Positions 1 to 6,245 are shown, counted from the stretch's first letter. The stretch is DNA of 6,245 bases from Ignavibacteria bacterium (GCA_027347805.1 DAIEQP010000253.1:1-6245); one strand, 5' to 3'. Program-made: numbers and translations. The notes: generated by a model not told the origin, from the sequence alone.

Positions 1-225
1 GATGAGGTTAAATTTGTAATTGGTGATAGAAAAGACTATGAATGGACAAAAGAAATTATGAACAAATATAATCTGGGGGAAAAATGCTCGATACTGTTTT
101 CAACTGTATTCGGTAAATTGGATCCTTCTATTTTAGTTAAATGGATTCTGGAAGATAATCTGAATGTCAGATTTCAGCTTCAGCTACATAAATTTATTTG
201 GGAACCAAGCGCAAAAGGTGTTTAA
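1..225 (+). CDS. queE: 7-carboxy-7-deazaguanine synthase, C-terminal end (partial)
   Basis: The frame is open from the first base and ends at TAA 223-225, giving the last 74 residues. QueE is a radical-SAM enzyme that converts 6-carboxytetrahydropterin to 7-carboxy-7-deazaguanine on the way to preQ0 and queuosine. The visible part includes the C-terminal signature RFQLQLHKFIWEP followed by KGV, typical of QueE. The CxxxCxxC iron-sulphur motif would lie upstream of the window and cannot be checked. The following gene, queD, makes the QueE substrate, and its ATG overlaps this stop codon (TAATG), which indicates translational coupling within a queuosine operon. The assignment rests on the tail motif plus this neighbour. 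Confidence 0.88.
   Translation, partial: DEVKFVIGDRKDYEWTKEIMNKYNLGEKCSILFSTVFGKLDPSILVKWILEDNLNVRFQLQLHKFIWEPSAKGV
214..220 (+). promoter_or_regulatory. Ribosome binding site deciding the queD start
   Basis: AAAGGTG lies inside the last codons of queE, with its AAGG core 6 nt before the ATG at 225. It supports that ATG over the in-frame TTG at 198, which would add nine residues (MGTKRKRCL) with no counterpart in the QueD family. Confidence 0.6.
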
Positions 226-638
226 TGAAAATTGCTAAAGAATTTCATTGGGAAATGGGGCACAGGTTAAAATTCCATCAGGGTAAATGTAAAAACCTGC
301 ACGGCCATTCATATAAAAGTATGATTGAACTTAATGGAGAGCCAGATTCAAATGGAATGGTACTTGATTACTATGATATGAAATCCATTATCGGACCAAT
401 TATTGATGAACTTGATCATGCATTTATGGTTCATGCTAACGATAAAGAAGTTCTGGATTTTTTGGAACAAATCGGTTCTAGAAAAGTTGTTGTTGATTTT
501 GAATCTACAGCAGAAAATATTTGTCTCTATTTATTGAAACAAATAAAATCTTCAAATCTCCCGAAGAACATTAAATCGGTAAAAGTGAAAGTGCTGGAGA
601 CTGAAAATACGTACGCGGAAGAAGAAGCAATTCTTTAA
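225..638 (+). CDS. queD: 6-carboxy-5,6,7,8-tetrahydropterin synthase (QueD)
   Basis: This 137-residue protein belongs to the PTPS/QueD family, which converts 7,8-dihydroneopterin triphosphate to 6-carboxytetrahydropterin, the substrate of QueE, in the cytoplasm. The zinc ligands are His13, His26 and His28 (the last two in NLHGHSY), and the catalytic Cys22 lies in the GKCKN segment. The Asp64-His65 pair in ELDHAF is the catalytic dyad region. GMVLDYYDMK (44-53) is the usual MVxDF-like motif, ESTAENI (93-99) the PTxEN-like motif, and Glu125 in LETENTY the pterin-anchoring glutamate. Length is slightly above the about 120 residues of E. coli QueD. The ATG at 225 was chosen because it overlaps the queE stop and has a Shine-Dalgarno sequence. 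The retained Cys in the first motif favours QueD over eukaryotic-like PTPS activity. Confidence 0.94.
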   Translation: MKIAKEFHWEMGHRLKFHQGKCKNLHGHSYKSMIELNGEPDSNGMVLDYYDMKSIIGPIIDELDHAFMVHANDKEVLDFLEQIGSRKVVVDFESTAENICLYLLKQIKSSNLPKNIKSVKVKVLETENTYAEEEAIL

Positions 639-721
639 AATCCTTTCTTGCATTTGTTACTTTAATCTTTCAAGTTACAATATAAATTCTTTAGAATAAT
701 TATTGTTTGCTTCCTTTTCCC

Positions 722-725
722 GGAG
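722..725 (+). promoter_or_regulatory. Ribosome binding site deciding the cstA start
   Basis: GGAG lies 5 nt before the ATG at 731. An upstream in-frame TTG at 707 would add eight residues (MLPFPGEI) encoded by the Shine-Dalgarno region itself, so the ATG is the better start. Confidence 0.6.
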
Positions 726-730
726 AAATC

Positions 731-2398
731 ATGATTGCCCTCGTAGTCTTGGTTACAATAGCCATTCTTCTTTTAGCTTATTTTACTTATGGAAAGTTCA
801 TATCAAAGAGATTAGAAATTAATGATGCTAATATTACCCCTGCATGTAAAATTAATGACGGATACGATTTTGTCCCCGCTAAATCTTCTTTGCTGATAGG
901 TCAACATTTTTCCGCCATTGCTGCGGCGGGTCCCATCGTTGGCCCTATACTAGCCGGGTTATGGTTCGGCTGGGTTCCAGCCATTCTCTGGATTATTCTC
1001 GGCTCAATATTCGTAGGAGGCGTGCATGATTTTTCAAGCCTTATTGCCTCGGTTCGCCGTAAAGCTTCTTCTATTGGAGAACTTGTAAAAGAATACATGT
1101 CGCCAACATCATATATAATGTTTCTTGTTTTTACATGGCTTACTTTGATTTATGTGATCATCGCATTCACAGATATTACAGCTCAGTCATTTGCAACTGT
1201 TTCATCCGGCGAAGCTTTCGGACCATCGGTTGCAACTGCATCATTTTTATATTTGCTTCTTGCTGTGATACTTGGTGTGCTTCTGTATAAATTCAAAATT
1301 AATTTGAAAATTGCCACTACTACATTTATCATAATTTTTGTTATTCTGATTTACTTCTCTTCAAAACTTCCTGCACCTGTAAGTGAATTTCTACTAGGCA
1401 TTTCAATCAAAAATTGGGAAATAATACTTCTTGCATACTGCTTCATCGCATCAGTACTACCAATGTGGTTATTGCTTCAGCCGCGCGGATATCTTGGCGG
1501 CTGGTTTCTTTACCTGACAATTGGTATAAGTATTATCGGTTCTTTATTCGGTGGATTCTCAATTCAGTACCCGGCATTTAATCTTGATGGAATACAAAGT
1601 CTGGCAAATGGTAAATATTTATTTCCGCTTTTGTTTATTACAGTTGCATGCGGTGCTTGTTCCGGCTTCCATGGAATTGTTAGCTCAGGTACAACATCCA
1701 AACAAATTGAAAAAGAATCCGACACGCGTGTTGTTGGATACGGGGCAATGCTTCTTGAAGCATTGGTAGCTGTGCTTGCACTTGGTACTGTAATGATTCT
1801 GGCAAAAGGTGATAAATCATTAGCCGGCGATCCGAACCTTATTTATGCAAATGGTATAGCAAAATATATGGGATTGATAGGAGTTGATTACAATCTAGCA
1901 ATATCATTCGCTCTTCTTGCTTTTGCAACTTTTGTGTATGATACTCTCGATGTATGCACTAGACTGGCTCGTTATATTTTCCAGGAATTATTTGGATGGA
2001 CATCAAAATTAAGTGCTTACTTAGCAACAGCAATTACACTTTCTATTCCACTTGTTTTTCTGATGATGTCTAAAGAAAAGGCATATCTTTCTGCGTGGGG
2101 CGTTTTTGGGACAAGCAACCAATTGCTGGCTAGTTTAATTTTACTTGCAGTTACTGTTTGGCTTGCAAAAGAAGGGAAAAAAATCTGGTATACTGCTTTG
2201 CCAATGTTATTTATGATGGTTATGACTGTTTGGTCTTTGATACTATTGATCCTTCCGTTTATTAAATCATTTCCATCTTTCGTTGATCTAAATTCAAACC
2301 AAATGATTGCAGGAATAAGCGGAATAATTTTGTTTGTGATGAGTATGTTTATTTATGCAGAGGCTTTTAAACTTTTGATTATTAAAAAGCAGGTTTAA
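731..2398 (+). CDS. cstA: CstA-family carbon-starvation transporter (peptide/pyruvate uptake)
   Basis: This 555-residue polytopic inner-membrane protein is hydrophobic along most of its length and begins directly with a membrane segment (residues 2-18). Family motifs appear in order: GQHFSAIAAAGPIVGP (57-72), GGVHDFSSLIASVR (96-109), LPMWLLLQPRGYL (243-255), ACGACSGFHGIVSSGTTSKQ (306-325), DTLDVCTRLARYIFQE (404-419) and WGVFGTSNQLLA (456-467). E. coli CstA and BtsT imports peptides or pyruvate on carbon limitation; the substrate here cannot be read from sequence. It is much shorter than the roughly 700-residue enterobacterial proteins and ends soon after the final membrane segments, as in other short-form members. 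A 92-bp gap follows queD, so it may have its own promoter. It converges with the sirtuin gene, with 19 bp between the stops. Confidence 0.93.
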   Translation: MIALVVLVTIAILLLAYFTYGKFISKRLEINDANITPACKINDGYDFVPAKSSLLIGQHFSAIAAAGPIVGPILAGLWFGWVPAILWIILGSIFVGGVHDFSSLIASVRRKASSIGELVKEYMSPTSYIMFLVFTWLTLIYVIIAFTDITAQSFATVSSGEAFGPSVATASFLYLLLAVILGVLLYKFKINLKIATTTFIIIFVILIYFSSKLPAPVSEFLLGISIKNWEIILLAYCFIASVLPMWLLLQPRGYLGGWFLYLTIGISIIGSLFGGFSIQYPAFNLDGIQSLANGKYLFPLLFITVACGACSGFHGIVSSGTTSKQIEKESDTRVVGYGAMLLEALVAVLALGTVMILAKGDKSLAGDPNLIYANGIAKYMGLIGVDYNLAISFALLAFATFVYDTLDVCTRLARYIFQELFGWTSKLSAYLATAITLSIPLVFLMMSKEKAYLSAWGVFGTSNQLLASLILLAVTVWLAKEGKKIWYTALPMLFMMVMTVWSLILLILPFIKSFPSFVDLNSNQMIAGISGIILFVMSMFIYAEAFKLLIIKKQV

Positions 2399-2417
2399 AA
2401 CTTATTTAGAGAAAAGT

Positions 2418-3164
2418 TTATAAATCGGTTCGTAAATTTTTTGCCTGTTCTAATATTTGAGGCAGAATTTCTCCGCTTTTACCATAAATGGAATAATCAA
2501 CTGAACGGGAAAGCTCAGTTCGCTCAAGATTTATTTCTACAACATAAGAGCCGCCTTTCTTAGCGCTCATTGGAATATAAGCTGCAGGGTAGACAACGGC
2601 GCTTGTTCCAACGACAAAACAAATATCACTCCATGCAGCAGCTTTATCACCCGATTCCAATTCATCCTGGGGCAACATTTCTCCAAACCAAACTACATCT
2701 GGACGAACAAGCCCGCCGCATTTTTCACACCTCGGTGCAGTATTGGTCAACTCAAAGTTTGGCGTGTTATAAGATTCATAACAATCAACACAATAATTTC
2801 TTTCAATATTTCCATGCAGTTCATAAATCTTTGAGGAGCCTGCACGTTTGTGAAGATTATCGATGTTTTGCGTAACAACAGTTACATCATAAAATTTTTC
2901 AAATTCAGCGATTGCAAAATGTCCTGTGTTTGGTTGAACTTTATGAATTATATCTCTTCTATGCTGGTACCATTCCCAAACCAAATCAGGATTTTTCATA
3001 AATGCATCAAAGTTGGCAAGTTCTTCAGGCTTCATTTTATTCCAGATTCCATCAGCTCCGCGGAAAGTCGCAATTCCGCTTTCGGCAGAAATGCCGGCAC
3101 CTGTGAAGAAAACAATTCTCTTTGCATATTTTAATTTCTGAAGGAATTGATCTTTGAATTGCAT
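2418..3164 (-). CDS. cobB: Sirtuin NAD+-dependent protein deacylase, class III (CobB/SIRT5-like)
   Basis: This 248-residue sirtuin removes acyl groups from lysines using NAD+, giving nicotinamide and O-acyl-ADP-ribose. The NAD-binding GAGISAESGI with FRG spans 22-36, TQNID is at 98-102, and the catalytic His117 lies in ELHGN. A zinc ribbon is formed by Cys125, Cys128, Cys146 and Cys149, followed by RPDVVWFGEMLP (154-165) and GTSAVVYPA (186-194). WYQHRR places Tyr66 and Arg69 at the YxxR positions that bind succinyl or malonyl groups in SIRT5 and E. coli CobB, so desuccinylase activity is predicted as well as deacetylation. The frame extends upstream to a TTG at 3218, but those 18 residues would be encoded by a strong inverted repeat. 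The ATG at 3164 fits the family N-terminus, although no clear Shine-Dalgarno sequence precedes it. It is the last gene of the minus-strand group. Confidence 0.93.
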   Translation of the reverse strand: MQFKDQFLQKLKYAKRIVFFTGAGISAESGIATFRGADGIWNKMKPEELANFDAFMKNPDLVWEWYQHRRDIIHKVQPNTGHFAIAEFEKFYDVTVVTQNIDNLHKRAGSSKIYELHGNIERNYCVDCYESYNTPNFELTNTAPRCEKCGGLVRPDVVWFGEMLPQDELESGDKAAAWSDICFVVGTSAVVYPAAYIPMSAKKGGSYVVEINLERTELSRSVDYSIYGKSGEILPQILEQAKNLRTDL

Positions 3165-3183
3165 GTCGGTGGAAGATTTGATT

Positions 3184-3215
3184 GAACGCGGAACATGTTG
3201 AAGTGTTCCGCGTTC
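3184..3215 (-). repeat. Perfect 12-bp inverted repeat (hairpin) between the TPR and sirtuin genes
   Basis: GAACGCGGAACA at 3184-3195 is exactly complementary to TGTTCCGCGTTC at 3204-3215, with an 8-nt loop at 3196-3203. It is much richer in G+C than the surrounding spacer. Read on the minus strand it starts 12 nt after the TPR gene stop and ends 19 nt before the sirtuin ATG. It could be a terminator or attenuator for the upstream genes, an RNA-processing or stability hairpin, or a copy of an intergenic repeat family. Neither side carries a T tract, so a classical Rho-independent terminator is not supported. Confidence 0.85.
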
Positions 3216-3227
3216 CAATTATATTAA

Positions 3228-4016
3228 TTATTCATCTTTAATATCGTTTAATGTTTTCTTTGCTTCAGCCATTCTCTTTTCGTCATCCTGATGCTGAATT
3301 GGCTGCTGAAGAGCTTTGTTCAACATTTCTCTTGCAATTTTATATTCATCTTCACGAATAAGTGAATTTGCGTAATCAACATAGAACATAACATAAGTTG
3401 GATAGAGTGCAATCGCTTTTTTAAATTCTGCAATTGCTATTTCATTATCTGCCCAGCCCAATCCAAGTACTGAGCGTGCCGGTTTCCATTTTTCACTGAT
3501 CTTGGCATGTGTTCTGCCAAGAACATAATGAGCAACAGCCTGGGTAAAATTACCGCCTGTATTTAATTGGATCGATTTTTCTACATCGGCGCGTACACTA
3601 TTTACTACGCCTGCAACAGAAAATACTCCTTTGAATAAAGCGATTTTGCCATTTGCAATTGCACGACGCAGATAACCAATCGAACTGGATGGATTAATTT
3701 TTATTGCTTTATCAGCATACTCTAATGCTTTCTGATAAACAGCGAGCTGAGCATCTTCCTGCTGGCTTGTACTGCTTGGCATTTTTTCAGCAATATCTAC
3801 GTAAGCTCTTGAGATTCGCCAGATAACTTCAAAATTATCGGGATCAGTTTTTTCTGCCTTCTTTGCAACTTCCAAAGCTTTTTCATTATTAAACTGCTTA
3901 TAATAATTATCCACTTCATCAATTAGTTTGTCAACAGATTGAGCCAGCAGATTAGTAGTTGCTATAATTGAAACGAGGAAAATTGCTAACAATGTTTTTG
4001 AGTAGTGTTTATTCAT
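3228..4016 (-). CDS. Exported tetratricopeptide-repeat protein, RMD/FAM82-like
   Basis: This 262-residue protein starts with a signal peptide: MNKHYSK, a hydrophobic core at 8-20, then NLLA-QS with likely cleavage after Ala25. There is no lipobox cysteine, so it is probably periplasmic. The mature part is a helical TPR-like solenoid. Helix pairs are visible at about 30-75, 90-125 (YQKALEYADKAIKINPSS) and 190-240 (AIAEFKKAIALYPTY, then EYKIAREMLNKALQQP). The layout VAHYVLGRTHAKIS (161-174), a tryptophan/arginine-containing linker, FKKAIALYP, a further helix pair and a charged tail recalls the regulator-of-microtubule-dynamics family and its bacterial relatives. No catalytic residues are visible and the function is unknown, with scaffolding or protein binding most likely. 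It lies 29 bp downstream of the exoribonuclease gene and is probably co-transcribed with it. Confidence 0.85.
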   Translation of the reverse strand: MNKHYSKTLLAIFLVSIIATTNLLAQSVDKLIDEVDNYYKQFNNEKALEVAKKAEKTDPDNFEVIWRISRAYVDIAEKMPSSTSQQEDAQLAVYQKALEYADKAIKINPSSSIGYLRRAIANGKIALFKGVFSVAGVVNSVRADVEKSIQLNTGGNFTQAVAHYVLGRTHAKISEKWKPARSVLGLGWADNEIAIAEFKKAIALYPTYVMFYVDYANSLIREDEYKIAREMLNKALQQPIQHQDDEKRMAEAKKTLNDIKDE

Positions 4017-4022
4017 GCTGCG

Positions 4023-4029
4023 TTCCTCT
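4023..4029 (-). promoter_or_regulatory. Ribosome binding site of the TPR gene
   Basis: On the minus strand AGAGGAA lies 6 nt before the ATG at 4016. It is the clearest Shine-Dalgarno sequence in the minus-strand group and fixes the start of the signal peptide. Confidence 0.65.
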
Positions 4030-4045
4030 AGTTAATGAATGAAAT

Positions 4046-5011
4046 CTATTCTTTAGTAAAATCATCGCTTATATAAAGTGATGTATTTGCAAGTGGTAAA
4101 AATTTTGTCCATCGGCTGTTTTTATTTTTTTCTGCTTCGATAGCTGATTTGTAAGCATTTGTTTTAGCGCTTAATTCATCAGCCTGATATAACACAATTG
4201 CTTCAAGTGTCTTCGGTTCAACGGGGGATGCAAATTCAAGTTTACCCTGATGACTTAAAACAAGATGAATGAGTTGTTCTTTCAATTCAATAGGAAAATC
4301 TGGAATGCTTAACGCAGCTTGTTCAACTGCAAGTGCCCCGATCATAATATGACCAATTAATTTTCCTTTATCTGTATAATCAAATGAAGATTCATAACTC
4401 AATTCTTCGGTTTTTCCAAAATCATGAAGAAGAGCGCCGCAGATTAACAACTCCCTGTTTATCTGAGGATGAATTTGACACATCAATTCGCATATACGGA
4501 TAATCTCGAGAGTGTGTTCCAATAATCCATGGATGTATGCATGATGCCATCCTTTACCGGCAGGAGTTCTAAAATATTTTTGGAAATTTTCTCCCGTAAA
4601 AACTTTATTTAACAGTTGACGCAGAAAGGAATTCTGAATTGAATTAATAACATCCTCAAATTCATTTTTCATTTCATCAAGAGATCGTTTTGATTTTGGT
4701 AGAAAATCTTCAGCCGTTACATTGTCATCTTCTTTTGCAATCCGAATTTTATCAATCTTTATTTGCGGAGCTCCATTAAATTCTTCAATAATGCCGGCAA
4801 CTTTTATGATTGTACCCTCTCTAAAGTTTTGAGATGCTGATTCAACGTTATCCCAAATTTTTGCGGGAAGTGTGAGAGATCTGTCTCTAAATTCCAAATT
4901 TAAAAAAGGACGGCCGTTTTTAGCCAGTTTAGTTTCTGATTTGTTGACAATCAGGAATAATGTAAACTCATCTCCAATTGTCAGTTCATTTAATTCTTTT
5001 TGATCTAGCAT
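4046..5011 (-). CDS. yhaM: YhaM-type 3'-5' exoribonuclease (OB-fold plus HD domain)
   Basis: This 321-residue cytoplasmic protein has the YhaM architecture. An N-terminal OB-fold nucleic-acid-binding domain spans about 11-92 (IGDEFTLFLIVNKSE, then GTIIKVAGIIEEFNG). A linker and an HD phosphohydrolase domain at about 140-290 follow. Likely metal ligands are His166 (GLLEHTLE), His196-Asp197 (LLHDFGK) and Asp278 (ADELSAK), with His221 (GHIMIG) and His254 (LSHQGK) also conserved in the family. Bacillus YhaM shortens RNA 3' ends, and this protein is close to the usual length of about 315 residues. The related CMP-binding-factor annotation belongs to the same family. No Shine-Dalgarno sequence is visible before the ATG. 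It lies 57 bp downstream of the NusG paralogue. The family is well supported; the substrate (RNA versus single-stranded DNA) is inferred. Confidence 0.9.
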   Translation of the reverse strand: MLDQKELNELTIGDEFTLFLIVNKSETKLAKNGRPFLNLEFRDRSLTLPAKIWDNVESASQNFREGTIIKVAGIIEEFNGAPQIKIDKIRIAKEDDNVTAEDFLPKSKRSLDEMKNEFEDVINSIQNSFLRQLLNKVFTGENFQKYFRTPAGKGWHHAYIHGLLEHTLEIIRICELMCQIHPQINRELLICGALLHDFGKTEELSYESSFDYTDKGKLIGHIMIGALAVEQAALSIPDFPIELKEQLIHLVLSHQGKLEFASPVEPKTLEAIVLYQADELSAKTNAYKSAIEAEKNKNSRWTKFLPLANTSLYISDDFTKE

Positions 5012-5068
5012 TGATTTGACAGATATAATTCTTGCTTAATTTATTAAAAATATAATGAAGGAAAAAGC

Positions 5069-5590
5069 TTATCGTTCTATTATTTTTATAACTGATTCCC
5101 TCGGCAATTTAACAGACACAGCTCTATTTAATATCTCAATATTTACAAACAGCCATTTTTCAGATTCTGCTTCCCGAACAACGCCAATAACACCTTCAAA
5201 AGGACCGCTAGCAATTTTAATTTGTGAGCCCACTTCAATTTTATCTATTACAAATACATCCGGAGTTTCAGCGATTACTCTGCGAAGACTTTCTATTTGA
5301 TCATCCGGAATAATTGATGGTTTGCCTAAAAACGAAACGGTTCTAACAACGCCATCCTGCTGCAAAGAAAGCAATCTTTCCTTTTCATCAGTATGGATAA
5401 AAATATATCCGTTAAACAATGGAACTTCAATTTTCTTTCTACGGTCGCTCCATTTTTTGGTTACTGTAAGCGACGGCAAAAAATATTCTACGGATATGCT
5501 TTTCAATTTTAATGCGACTTTAAATTCATGCCGCGGTTTCGTATATAATGCAAACCAATGCCTTTCGGAATTGTTTGTTTCGATATTCAT
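5069..5590 (-). CDS. NusG paralogue (UpxY/RfaH/LoaP-type transcription antitermination factor)
   Basis: This 173-residue protein has an NGN domain at about 11-107 (HWFALYTKPRHEFKVA, then VPLFNGYIFIH and VVRTVSFLGKPSIIP) and a KOW domain at about 120-171 (GSQIKIASGPFEGVIGVVRE). NGN binds RNA polymerase, and KOW contacts ribosomal protein S10, Rho or nucleic acid. It looks like a specialised paralogue rather than housekeeping NusG. It begins HWFALYTKPRHE instead of the longer NusG start, and it carries FLGKPSIIPDDQIESL, as in UpxY proteins. It is also not beside secE or rplK. Such paralogues usually head polysaccharide or secondary-metabolite operons, but no such genes occur here. The ATG at 5590 has at best a weak GGAT at about 7 nt. 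An ATG at 5600 is in another frame. It lies 36 bp after the histidine kinase gene. Confidence 0.9.
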   Translation of the reverse strand: MNIETNNSERHWFALYTKPRHEFKVALKLKSISVEYFLPSLTVTKKWSDRRKKIEVPLFNGYIFIHTDEKERLLSLQQDGVVRTVSFLGKPSIIPDDQIESLRRVIAETPDVFVIDKIEVGSQIKIASGPFEGVIGVVREAESEKWLFVNIEILNRAVSVKLPRESVIKIIER

Positions 5591-5626
5591 TTTTATCCAT
5601 TGTTAATAAAGAATAACTAACTACAA

Positions 5627-6245
5627 TCAGTATAAACAAGTTCTAATTATATTAATCAGTTCTTTGGATTCGACAGGTTTTGTGATAAGTTTTTCAACTC
5701 CAAGTTTGAGATACTTCTTTGAATTTTCCTCATTAAGTTTAGCTGAAAGCACTATTATAGGGACAGTTTTATTTACTTCTTTCTTCTGCAAAATTTCGAC
5801 TAATTGTAATCCATTCATAAGCGGCATATCATGATCAGTGATTATTAAAGTCGGCAACAGCTCTCGATATAAATTAATTGCTTCATAACCATTATCGGCG
5901 AATCTAACCTCAAAATTATTTAATGAGTCCTCAATAATTTTTTTATAAAGTTTTCTTACCGCGAGGTCATCTTCAACTAAAAGAATCAAATTTTTGGCTT
6001 CAGGAATTGTCAAATGAAATTCGCTTCCTTCACCAATTTGAGAATAAAACCAAATTTGCCCGCCATGTTTATCAATGATTTCTTTTACTAACGTTAAACC
6101 GAGTCCGCTTCCTTTTTCTCCATTTGTTCCCGGCAAAGAAAATTTTTGGTCAATTCTGAAAAGTTTGGTTTTGTTTTCTTCAGTTATTCCTAGTCCTTCA
6201 TCTCTAACAACAATTTCGATAAATCCTTCTTTAAATCTGCTTGAT
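5627..6245 (-). CDS. Hybrid histidine kinase, C-terminal part: ATPase half plus receiver domain (partial)
   Basis: The frame is open to the right edge of the window, giving 205 C-terminal residues. Numbered from the first complete codon, the G1 box is RDEGLGI (14-20), the F box LFRIDQKF (28-35), and the G2 box GEKGSGLGLTLVK (42-54). This is the ATP-binding domain of a sensor kinase. After IPEAKN a receiver domain begins at about residue 86. It has acidic residues Asp92-Asp93 (VEDD), phospho-acceptor Asp137 (TDHDMP), Ser167 (VLSAK) and Lys189 (TKPV), so all key receiver residues are present. The chain ends after the receiver, with no DNA-binding or HPt domain. The sensor and His-phosphorylation regions lie outside the window, so the stimulus is unknown. 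A TTG at 6136 is an internal leucine codon, not the start. The nusG-like gene follows after 36 bp. Confidence 0.92.
   Translation of the reverse strand, partial: SSRFKEGFIEIVVRDEGLGITEENKTKLFRIDQKFSLPGTNGEKGSGLGLTLVKEIIDKHGGQIWFYSQIGEGSEFHLTIPEAKNLILLVEDDLAVRKLYKKIIEDSLNNFEVRFADNGYEAINLYRELLPTLIITDHDMPLMNGLQLVEILQKKEVNKTVPIIVLSAKLNEENSKKYLKLGVEKLITKPVESKELINIIRTCLY

Noticed and set aside
668..697. Possible promoter for cstA: TTTCAA, 18 nt, TAGAAT.
   Set aside because: The -10-like hexamer is good but the -35-like one matches only half the consensus, and such pairs are common in A+T-rich spacers.
701..709. TATTGTTTG, similar to the Bacteroidota -7 element TAnnTTTG.
   Set aside because: The spacing between TA and TTTG is 3 rather than 2 nt, and no matching TTTG or TTG -33 element stands out.
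1551..1769. 72-codon plus-strand frame inside cstA.
   Set aside because: It is an out-of-frame shadow of the CstA core motif region with no features of its own.
2398..2419. Inverted repeat AAACTT/AAGTTT between the converging cstA and sirtuin genes, a possible bidirectional terminator.
   Set aside because: The stem is only 6 A+T-rich base pairs with a 10-nt loop and no T tract. In this base composition it is likely to occur by chance.
3165..3218. N-terminal extension of the sirtuin from a TTG at 3218.
   Set aside because: The added residues would be encoded almost entirely by the 12-bp inverted repeat and do not resemble a sirtuin N-terminus.
5012..5068. Possible promoter or regulatory leader between the nusG-like and yhaM genes.
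   Set aside because: The 57-bp A+T-rich spacer shows no convincing hairpin, promoter pair or Shine-Dalgarno sequence.
5055..5300. Open frame on the plus strand opposite the NusG paralogue, and similar antisense frames at 901-1098, 2570-2875, 2850-3134 and 5322-5606.
   Set aside because: They lie wholly within well-supported genes on the other strand, and their translations show no recognisable domain.

Overview
The window is A+T-rich, gene-dense bacterial chromosome with seven protein-coding regions, two of them cut by the window edges. It contains no tRNA, rRNA, CRISPR array, insertion sequence or phage gene that I can recognise. The proteins look like those of the Bacteroidota/Ignavibacteriota (FCB) group: a UpxY-type NusG paralogue, a hybrid histidine kinase with a C-terminal receiver domain, a short-form CstA, and several starts without a clear Shine-Dalgarno sequence. 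This placement is an inference from protein style and base composition, not a phylogenetic result.

Plus strand, 1-2398. The end of queE overlaps the start of queD in a TAATG junction. These encode two consecutive enzymes of 7-deazaguanine (preQ0/queuosine) synthesis. After 92 bp comes a 555-residue CstA-family transporter with all the family motifs.

Minus strand, 2418-6245, read from right to left. The order is: the tail of a hybrid histidine kinase (half of the ATPase domain plus a receiver domain), a NusG paralogue with NGN and KOW domains, a YhaM-type OB-fold/HD 3'-5' exoribonuclease, an exported tetratricopeptide-repeat protein, and a class III sirtuin deacylase. Gaps are 36, 57, 29 and 63 bp, so the genes could be partly co-transcribed. 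The last gap contains a perfect 12-bp inverted repeat with an 8-nt loop, the most distinctive non-coding structure in the window. CstA and the sirtuin gene converge with 19 bp between their stop codons.

Functionally this is mostly housekeeping: tRNA modification, nutrient uptake, signalling, transcription elongation control, RNA 3'-end processing and lysine deacylation. I found no convincing evidence of a new multi-gene system. The points most worth following up are the 12-bp palindrome, the NusG paralogue that sits beside an exoribonuclease gene rather than polysaccharide genes, and the exported TPR protein, which resembles the eukaryotic regulator-of-microtubule-dynamics (RMD/FAM82) family.
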